A DNA stretch of 64,000 bases, taken from positions 5,938,417 through 6,002,416 of the forward strand of contig OZ020524.1 in the NCBI GenBank assembly GCA_963971425.1, read 5' to 3'. Shown here piece by piece: positions 55,946-64,000 of this stretch (positions within the stretch are counted from its first letter, which is position 1; every line of letters starts with the position of its first letter). Under the pieces are notes generated by a model. That model saw nothing but the letters and a program-made list of their open reading frames with translations, did not search any database and was not told where the DNA came from. The position numbers and the translations under genes were made by a program. The stretch comes from Bryoerythrophyllum caledonicum. Its lineage: Eukaryota > Streptophyta > Bryopsida > Pottiales > Pottiaceae.

Positions 55946-57109
55946 AAAACAGTGTCAAAAAGAGCCCAATTTGTAGTAGTGAACTCTTCTTACTTTGATT
56001 TTTGATGCTCCGGATCTCAATATAGCTCAATCAAAGACAATCTATGTCTCCCTTGAGAAATATTCTACATGCAAAATTTATATGTTATGCTGTACATTGA
56101 GACTTAGTTACAATCATGATACATGGAATCAACGTTCAAACCTTTGTTTCCGGAAAATTACTGCCAAGTCTATGATGTACAATATATTACACTGGCTGCT
56201 TGAAACTGATGCAGTAGACCCTCTTTACATGTTACCTCTTTGTATGTTATAATTCCATATTTGTTATGAAAATTTGGCTCCCTAAAATTTACAACCACTA
56301 AGCGTTATATGTTAAGTGTTATGACATCCTTTAACACCATATTCATTAAATTGTGAGATTGGGAGCCTCCCAAAATAATATTTGAAGTTTGAGTTGACCT
56401 AAACATGCAAATGTTTAGTGAATATGTACAATGCAATTTGTTGAGCATCTACAATTATCTTTGAAATCATATGGAAGTCAAAGAATTAGGGGTGTATATT
56501 CAGCTTAAGTTGTCTTGAAGGTGCACAAATAATTACTATTGGGAAAATCATTTATATCTTTCAAAGTCTTGGAAATCTCCCAATTTAATGAATATAGTGT
56601 TCTTTGCTCCTTCTTTTGCAAATTTCACTTCTATAAGTGTTAAAGTTGATAAAAAAATTACCGGGTAGTAGATAGGAGCCAGGGCCGCAATGAAACGTAA
56701 CACAGACTGACTCCATGAAACACATTTAGGGTTTAGGGAAACAACTTTGGATGAAAATCGTCAGGATGGATGAAAAATGGCTGAAAAAATTGGCTGAAAA
56801 CTTGATAGGTGTTATTTTCAATATGCGTTATGCTTTCTTCCATGCCCGACCATCAACATTGAAAGAGGGCCAAAAGGAGCTCAAACCCTAGTATAAAGAG
56901 TCAAGTCTTGTCAAGACACGCCGTTGACAAATATGCAAGTTCTCATCCATAAGTTTCACCCACTCTCACTACAAGCAACCCTGTCGCTCCTCACCCAAAT
57001 AGTGTCGCCTTTCACTTACATAGAATGTGGAAAAGGGTGCTTTTTCTTGTTTATTTGTGACCCAACTGACTCACCAACTTCTAAAATACTTGCAATAGAA
57101 AAGTGAGGG

Positions 57110-57450
57110 ACGACAAGGTTGCTAGTAGTGTCTCCATCTTCTTCAATATCGAGACTTCTTCGGACATGATATCCACATTGCAGCGCGTCGCCCGTGGGCT
57201 GCTTCGCGGTGAGGAGCTCGAGGAGGAGCACGCCGAAAGAGTACACTTCCAGCTTTGTGGACACCACGGTGTTGTACCGGCCCACCTCTGCCAAAACGAG
57301 AAATAACTTCATTAAAGTGTGAATTCTAACGTGAATAAAAGGAGCATGCAGCTGCGAAAGCTAGCTTGCCTGGAGCAATGTAGCCGACGTGTGTTCCCGA
57401 CACGGCCGGAGATCGATGTAGTCGACCATTGTTGAGACTTAGTTTCAAAC
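57110..57450 (-). pseudogene. Receptor-like kinase pseudogene fragment, unit 2
   Basis: The upstream block reads SPAVSGTHVGYIAP. After an AG acceptor (ttggcag) the frame gives EVGRYNTVVSTKLEVYSFGV, then LLELLTAKQPTGDAL. It is better preserved than unit 1: this exon is open, and it continues into SLDIEEDGDTTSN. The rest of the kinase and any extracellular domain are not seen, so it is a fragment. Confidence 0.8.
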
Positions 57451-57882
57451 TCTGAAGACTTTCTATGTGTGTGACGCATTATCGAATATCCATGAATTAG
57501 TGAAGTACATGACAAGATGCTCTCTACAGCTGAGGTGCTACTGTCTACCGGCTATTCAAGCATTGCACTAGAGTTGATGATCCTTAGACAACTTGATTCC
57601 GGTGATGCACTAGTTTTCCGATGAGTACGTCTCTGCATTAGTGGGTGCGGGTGCCGACGGTTACCGACGAAGTGGAATTTTGATAAATGGAGGTAGAGCT
57701 ACCAAGAGCTCCCCCCCCCAACAAAAACTCGCGGCGGCACTCATAGAACACTAGTATAGCATATCTTGACATCCATGGGGTTTGAACGAGAGACCTGAAG
57801 GACCTGATGTACACTTCATAGTGAAGTCTTCATGCAAGCTCGGCCGTTGCCGTGGTATTTCTCAAGCCGCACTCCCCATCCA

Positions 57883-58367
57883 TGTCCTTCACCACGGATC
57901 TGGCTAATTCACCCAGACGAGCGTTGGCCCATGCCGCAGCCTCGTCAGGGTGGTTGCCTTCGGCCCCGACCTTCCTTCTCGGACCCGGCCAGCCCAGCCC
58001 GGTTTCCCCCCGCCCGCCCAGCCCAGCCCGGTCTTCCTCCCGCCCGCGCATGTGCCCGGCCGTCCCTGCCCAGCTCCTTCCTTTTTTCCCCCAGCCCGTC
58101 CTTCCCTTCACCGGGCAGCCCACGCGTCGTCAACCCTGACCGGAAGTAATGTAGCAGCCAAAAAATGGATCTTGACACCCTGCCGCTCCTGCCATAGCCG
58201 CCCTCCACATTGATGACAGTTTGGGGTTTCAACCATGCTCTTGCAGGCTAGGGAATATGTTGTTGGGTGTTCTGCGAACTACGATGGTTGTGTGAGAAGT
58301 TCGTGAGGGCTAGGGTTTGGTTTTTGAGTGAGTTTTGGTGAGGATTAAGGTTTGGTTGTGTGAGTTT
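57883..58367. other. GC-rich stretch before the gap
   Basis: Bases 57,929-58,367 recur after the gap at about 58,569-59,007. Frames of 87-105 codons on both strands (Pro/Ala/Arg/Gly-rich) are compositional and not supported as genes. The end has TTTTGGTGAGG/TTTGGTTGTGTGAG simple repeats. Confidence 0.6.
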
Positions 58368-58567
58368 NNNNNNNNNNNNNNNNNNNNNNNNNNNNNNNNN
58401 NNNNNNNNNNNNNNNNNNNNNNNNNNNNNNNNNNNNNNNNNNNNNNNNNNNNNNNNNNNNNNNNNNNNNNNNNNNNNNNNNNNNNNNNNNNNNNNNNNNN
58501 NNNNNNNNNNNNNNNNNNNNNNNNNNNNNNNNNNNNNNNNNNNNNNNNNNNNNNNNNNNNNNNNNNN
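58368..58567. other. Assembly gap (200 N)
   Basis: Exactly 200 undetermined bases, a round number that suggests a placeholder and not a measured length. Confidence 0.98.
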
Positions 58568-58568
58568 C

Positions 58569-59007
58569 CCCATGCCGCAGCCTCGTCAGGGTGGTTGCCT
58601 TCGGCCCCGACCTTCCTTCTCGGACCCGGCCAGCCCAGCCCGGTTTCCCCCGCCCGCCCAGCCCAGCCCGGTCTTCCTCCCGCCCGCGCATGTGCCCGGC
58701 CGTCCCTGCCCAGCTCCTTCCTTTTTTCCCCCAGCCCGTCCTTCCCTTCACCGGGCAGCCCACGCGTCGTCAACCCTGACCGGAAGTATTGTAGCAGCCA
58801 AAAAATGGATCTTGACACCCTGCCGCTCCTGCCATAGCCGCCCTCCACATTGATGACAGTTTGGGGTTTCAACCATGCTCTTGCAGGCTAGGGAATATGT
58901 TGTTGGGTGTTCTGCGAACTACGATGGTTGTGTGAGAAGTTCGTGAGGGCTAGGGTTTGGTTTTTGAGTGAGTTTTGGTGAGGATTAAGGTTTGGTTGTG
59001 TGAGTTT
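58569..59007. repeat. Second copy of the segment before the gap
   Basis: Near-identical to 57,929-58,367; I see one C missing in a C run and one A/T change. It could be a true tandem duplication or the same sequence placed twice around the gap. Confidence 0.9.
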
Positions 59008-60335
59008 TGGTGAGGGTTAGGGTTTGGTTGTGTGAGTTTTGATGAGTGTTGGTGAATTTCGGTGAGTGTTGGTGAATTTTGGTGAGGGTTACGGCGCGGC
59101 AGACCGCTAGCAGGGCACAGCAGACCGCGAGAGGGCGCAGGAGACTGCGAGCAGGGCGAGGCAGACCGCGTGAGAGTTTAGGCAAATTGCGAGCAGGGCG
59201 CGTGAGACCACCAGTAGGGCGCGACGAGAGGGCGAGCTGAACGCGAGCAGGGCGCGGGAGAGCTAGCAGTCGCGACCAAATACCACGACCAGAGAGCGCG
59301 AGCAGGGCGCGACCATAGCGCCAGTAGGGAGCGCGACCAGGGTTTAATCGGAGCGCGATCAGGGTTTTGATCGGAGCGCAATTAGGGTTTGAGTAGAGCG
59401 CGCGAAGGGGCAGGAGAGCAGGCTGAGAGCGAGCTGAGCGCGGGAGAGCGCGAGCAGAACGCAAGCTGGGCGCGGAAGAGCGTGAACAGGGCACGAGGAA
59501 GGCGCGCGAGAGCGCGAGCAGAGCGCGAGCTGGGCGCGGGCGAGCGTAAGCAGGGCACGAGGTGGGCGCGCGAGAGCGCGACCAGGGCGCGAGCTGGGCG
59601 CGGTTTAGAGTTTGAGTTGGACGCGGGAGAGCGCGACCTGGGGGCGAGAGACTGCGAGCAGGGCGCGACCATAGCGCGAGCAAGGAGCACGATCAGGGAG
59701 CGCAACCAGGGTTTCGATTGGTGCGCGACTAGGGTTTGAGCAGAGCGCGGGCAGGGTTTGATCGGACCACGATCAGGGTTTGAGCACAACGCGCGTAGGT
59801 GCGGGAGAGCGAGCAAAGCGCGAGCTGGGTGCGAGGTTGGTGCGGGAGAGCGCGACCTGGGCGCGAGAGACTGCGAGCAGGGACCGCGACCACAGAGCGC
59901 GAGCAGAGACCGCGACTAGGGTTTCAAGGGAGCGCGACCAGGGTTTGAGCGGAGCGCGAGCAGGGTTTGAGCACAGCGCGCGCAGGTGCGGGAGAGCGAG
60001 CAGAGCGCAAGGTGGGCGCGGGAGAGCGCGACCTAGGCGCGGGAGAGCGCGACCTAGGCGCGGGAGAGCGCGACCTGGGCACGGTTTAGGGTTTGAGCTG
60101 GGCGCAGGAGAGCGCGACCTGGGCGCAGGAGAGCGTGAGCTGGACGCGGGAGAGCGCTACCTGGGCGCGAGCTGGGCACAGGAGAGCGCGACCTGGGCGT
60201 GGGAGAGCGCGACCTGGGCGCGAGCTGAGCGCGGTTTAGGATTTGAGCTAGGTGTAGGAGAGCGCAAGTTGGGCGCGAGCTGGGCGCGGTTTAGGGTTTG
60301 AGCTGGGCGCGGGAGAGCGCGAGCTGGGCGTGTTT
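59008..60335 (+). repeat. GC-rich degenerate minisatellite (about 1.3 kb)
   Basis: Built from GAGCGCGACCTGGGCGCGGG- and GCGCGAGCTGGGCGCG-type units of roughly 20-30 bp with larger-order repeats (for example AGGGTTTGAGC blocks). It starts with TTGGTGAGTG units. Ala/Arg/Ser-rich open frames up to 232 codons on both strands are by-products of the repeat. Confidence 0.85.
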
Positions 60336-60736
60336 CAGGTAAGCGTCTTTTTTTTCTCCACTCCAGAGTTTAGTGGTTTTTCGATCAGTTCCTTATAATT
60401 CTTCCATCTGACCTTTTCCATGTTCGATATTTTATTTTATTTTTAACCCTTCTTGTGATTGATGAGTGTTGTCAAACCTGTCGTGCCCTTAGTAGCAGCA
60501 GGCCAGTTTTTGCATCAACGCCATCTCAACAGTTGGTTGCTCCACCATCACCATGCCACACCAGATGACGCAGGCCAGCATGCACCTCCCACGGCCATAG
60601 TATCATTGCAAAAGTTAAACTTAGTTAAGGATTTAGGGTAGGCCAGCGTATTTTAGAGTTAATTCATAGGTAGGGTTTATGGTTTAGGGTTTTAGGATTT
60701 CAGATCTGGCTTTTGAAGAGTATTACCTTTGTCATC
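60336..60736. other. Upstream region of the zinc-finger gene
   Basis: AT-rich with TTTAGGGTTTTAGG-like motifs at 60,640-60,700. A 60-codon frame at 60,459-60,641 is not supported. It probably includes the promoter and 5' untranslated region of the next gene. Confidence 0.4.
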
Positions 60737-63700
60737 ATGGCCACCGTGATTGATAGCTTGGTGAGAGTCCGTGGCCACATTATGAACATGTTCTGCATGT
60801 ATGATGTTTCATTCAATCAATTCATACATAGGCCAAGATCTACTTAGACCAACTTATTGCATGTTTCAATTGTGCTGGCCTGCCTTACGCATATTTGATT
60901 GTGGCCTGGACTTAGGTGAGTGACCCGGATGGCCCAGACTTACGGAACCTACGAATTCAGGGTGCCATCGAGGTGCTCAGGGCCCGGGCCACGATATTGG
61001 ATGAGGCGTCTCTGAGTTCTTATTGGCGGGACTACATCAAACAATGCGAACCTGGCATTGTTCCCCAGGTACGCGTAGTCCTGCCCTTCATTTAATGTTT
61101 GTACCTAATCTGGCCTGCCCTATTCTAATCGAGGCCGTGCCATGTGTAGCTTACGGTGGAGGGAAAATTCGGTGAAGAGGGGGTTATTGTTTGCCAGAGC
61201 CAGTGGATACGCTGCATTCCAAACCGCAGTGCATTCACCATCTCCGAGTACGAGTTGCTGATGGTAGAGATCAACACCCTCTGGAGGCGCGAGAAACCAC
61301 GGGAGGGAGGCAACACTGCGCGGGCGAAGGTCCCTTTCTTTTGCCGGTACTGTGGCCAGGACTTCATCGACAAGTCAACACTCGGGTATCACCGGCAGGA
61401 GCGCCTCTGCAAGGAGTTCGATTACGAGCAAGATGGGGACTTGAAGATCTACCCTTCGCGTGGAGTCGACAGCAACATGGAGGCCCGGGATGTTTTCCAG
61501 AAGTACTGTATTCCCATTCCTTTTGAGATGACAGGCAAGACAACGAAGTGGACGAAGGGCACATGTACCAGCCCAGCCCCTCCACCACTTTCAAATCCAA
61601 TAGAGGTCCTTAGCTCTGGGGAGGACGATGGGCCAAACCGGAAACGGAGACCGGGGATTCACTCCACTTTCTCGAATGAAGCCGTGGCCGGTATGTCGGT
61701 TGCGGATCTCATGGTTGCCTCCCGGAGTGCAGGGCAGAGTTTGCAGCCAAAAGGGAGAGGACTCAAGCGGAAGGGAGACAGCCGCGAAGAAGCCAGCCAT
61801 CATCGAACTCCACCAAGGGCTGCCAAGCGACAGCGTGCTCCTGCGGCAGCCACAACCACACCCTCAACGTCCAAGCGGAATCTCCGACACAGGCCACCCC
61901 AGCGCGTGCCTCCGGAGGCCACAGCCCGACCCGGGGGAGCTCATCCTCCCCATTCCAGCCATCATGTGGAAGCTCCTGCACACGGTTCTCCCGGTGATCC
62001 AGCCAATGCTCCACTTCTACTTCAGTTTAGGGCTGCTGACCCTCTTCAGACACGCCGCGTTCCGGAGGGCACTCCCCCACCAAGCAGTCCAGAATATGCC
62101 GAGCCTATGTCGGACAGCCCAGCGCAGGACAGTCCAGGCATTGGGGGACCTGCCGCGAACAATCCCCACTGTGGCCAGACCGAAGATGGCTTTCAGCGCG
62201 AAGTTCTAGATTGGCGGGCAAGCGATTTGAGGGCCCGGGAGCTCGCGAAGATCATAGGAGAGGCCAAGCTCAAATTTCCGGATGTTAATCCAGATTTGGA
62301 GCCGGATGCCCTTCCAGCGGCTCCTGGATTATACTTGCTTGTGAAGTTGACAGGTGATGTCATTCCATTGGCGGAGTTGAACGAATTGAAGAGGCCCGTA
62401 TCCACGCTGCGGGTAATGCACGGCGATGGACGATTGCCAAAGTTACTTTTCCGCGCTTGGGGAGCAGTCCACTGCGACTTACAACTCCTTGTAAGTTGCT
62501 GGCCACGTCTATTTCCACTTTTGTACCACATAACAATTGTGATTGATAACGGTGGATATGTCCAATTTGGATATTGCAGGACGCGATTTCTACCCGTGAC
62601 CTGGATGCCATCGATGCTTGTAAAGATGTTTTCATGCGGCAGACAGAGGCCTTGATGGAAGAGGAGATCGAGAAGTTCTACCTCCACCACGATGAGGTGT
62701 TTACCTACGAAGACCGCCTCCGACATTGGCATGCGAAGGTGGCAGAGACCGCGGAAGGGAGGACTGCATATATTTCTCATTCCATTGGCGCATATGATCA
62801 TCGCGTGGCCATCGACTTGGAGAGTTCTCATTGGGCATGGTCTCCACTTTTTCGTGTATTTAGTATGCTACCGATTCCACCCGTCATAGAGCGTCCCTTT
62901 TCGCATTCTGACGTGGAGTTTGATGTGTTAACATCATGGATGTTAGAGGAGGAGCGGGGCAGCAAGCTGGATGTCACACCGCCACCATTGGCACGTGCCC
63001 TGAAGTTGCATTCGTGCAATGTCAGAGGCTGCAGGGTGCCCATGACGTGTCCTGTGCGTGGATTACCGGCAGATGGAAGTGTGGAGGGACCAGTGTCTCA
63101 AGTGTTCACAGCCATGCGTGAACTCGTCCGCATGGGGAAGATTTATTTTCCCGACATGGATACCACCGGACCACATTTCAGCGCTTTTCGAGATGCGCTG
63201 GAGATGCGAGACATCAGCTCCGAGTTGCGCAGTGAATATGTTCACTGGCGGCGGGCAACGTTTGTGTTCGCGTGCTGTAACATCTTGCACGCGAACATGG
63301 CCGATGAGCTTCGCAAGTTGTGGGTCAAGGATGGGTCGATTGTGTTGCCACTAGAGAGTCCTAGGTTTGAGCATGTTCTCCTTTTGCGTGAGAATATCTC
63401 TTTGGGCTATGCTCTAGGTTCTGTAGAGGCTATGGGTGTATGGCCAACAGGTATCCAAGAGCGGCTGCATCTTGTGTCCAGAGATCTGATGGTGGCTAGT
63501 GTTGCAGCTTGCCGTGCGAAGTTGGACAAGATCATTGTAGATGGTGACCAGGCGGAATTCATGGGCTCCATGGAAGCTCAGCTACGGAGCTCATTCGAGG
63601 CGGCCAATGACTCGTTCGTGGAGGCCTTGGTCGTAGCCAAAGACATTTTGGCTGCAGGTTTTGGGCGTGCAGAGGAAGCCCAGTTACCCTCCGGAGTGAC

Positions 63701-63929
63701 ATTGGTGGCGGGCATACCCAATACTGCCGTGGGCACATCAAAAGTGACTTCCGTTGCTGCGTACTCCACGGCTATCCTGGCAGCTGCAGGCCACATCGCG
63801 CTGCCACCTGCAGTCCCTCCCGTAGTTCCTCTAGAGGTGACCTCCGCAGTTGGCCTGGCCACGGTTCTGGAGGATGTCTCCATCGATGGAGAAGGCCATG
63901 CCGTTGTGACGACATATCAGGCTGCGTAG
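60737..63929 (+). CDS. Unrecognised nuclear protein with a C2HC zinc finger
   Basis: Exons 60916-61068, 61150-62490 and 62580-63929 are joined by GT-AG introns with the frame kept; a short first exon 60737-60760 (MATVIDSL) fits in phase but is tentative. The model gives 955 residues. Residues about 124-146 form CRYC-x12-H-x5-C, a zinc-binding pattern. Three basic clusters (NRKRRP, KGRGLKRKGD, AAKRQRAP) suggest nuclear import. Residues about 160-370 are Pro/Ser/His-rich and disordered. The C-terminal half is well-folded looking, with LLVKLTGDVIPLAELN, HLHHDE-like acidic helices, ERPFSHSDVEFDVLTSWM and HWRRATFVFACCNILHANMA. No known family is recognised; a plant-lineage regulator or a domesticated transposon protein are possible. 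The stop is followed by 71 bases to the window edge. Confidence 0.75.
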
Positions 63930-64000
63930 AAGTCTGGATAGTTCGTCCAATTTTTGTTTTGATTAGGCTTAGTAAGTATGGAGGTTCATGTTTTTTTTTG

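Larger units (their letters stand above)
49484..57882. repeat. Tandem segmental duplication, unit 2 (8.4 kb)
   Basis: Starts with CTCCTTCTCCGCTTGGTTTA, matching the CtpA terminal exon of unit 1. It carries its own serpin, CTACACTAAA element, piggyBac-like MITE, GTGCACAAG repeat and kinase fragment in the same order. It lacks the Harbinger-like insertion. Confidence 0.9.

Noticed and set aside
58248..58872. Open frames crossing the run of N
   Set aside because: They only exist because undetermined bases contain no stop codons.
59008..60301. Ala/Arg-rich open frames up to 232 codons on both strands
   Set aside because: By-products of a GC-rich tandem repeat; open in several frames and on both strands.

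Overview
The window looks like nuclear DNA from a streptophyte plant, probably not a flowering plant. The main evidence is a 14-exon gene for the thylakoid D1-processing protease CtpA, two plant-type serpins, receptor-kinase fragments, GT-AG introns and a long AT-rich background full of transposons. I cannot name the species. Only four loci look like intact or near-intact host genes: CtpA (33.5-37.3 kb, +), two serpins (37.6-39.1 kb and 49.8-51.2 kb, -) and an unrecognised gene with a C2HC zinc finger (60.7-63.9 kb, +).

Layout. 1-1.6 kb holds fragments of dispersed repeats. 1.8-8.9 kb is an APE-type LINE on the minus strand. It carries, in order, a tetrapeptide-repeat N-terminus, a 2A-like ribosome-skipping motif, an endonuclease, a reverse transcriptase, an unidentified domain, RNase H, and a cysteine/histidine-rich terminal domain. 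11.3-16.56 kb is a second copy on the plus strand, so the two form a large inverted repeat around a 2-3 kb spacer. The second copy stops in a (GTT)n tract of about 320 bp. 17.0-18.1 kb is an intact minus-strand ORF that looks like a LINE ORF1 protein (RRM-like fold plus coiled coil). 18.2-33.5 kb is repeat-rich with no convincing host gene; it contains tandem repeats, TIR elements with CTACACTAAA ends, and a possible 5.4-kb piggyBac-like element.

The CtpA and serpin 1 genes are convergent. From the last bases of the CtpA terminal exon (about 37.32 kb) to about 48.34 kb the sequence is duplicated in tandem at about 49.48-57.88 kb. Each unit holds a serpin, the same set of small transposons and a receptor-kinase pseudogene. 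Comparing the units exposes a 2,474-bp Harbinger-like insertion in unit 1 with an empty site in unit 2. The two serpins differ in the reactive-centre loop (predicted P1 Arg versus Leu) while the rest is very similar.

The last part holds a 200-N gap flanked by a near-identical repeat of about 439 bp, a 1.2-kb GC-rich degenerate minisatellite, and the zinc-finger gene. The host genes do not form an operon or a shared pathway. The strongest leads are the 2A-bearing LINE with unusual extra domains, its inverted pair with a sharp step in identity and shared disabling mutations, and the serpin loop divergence.
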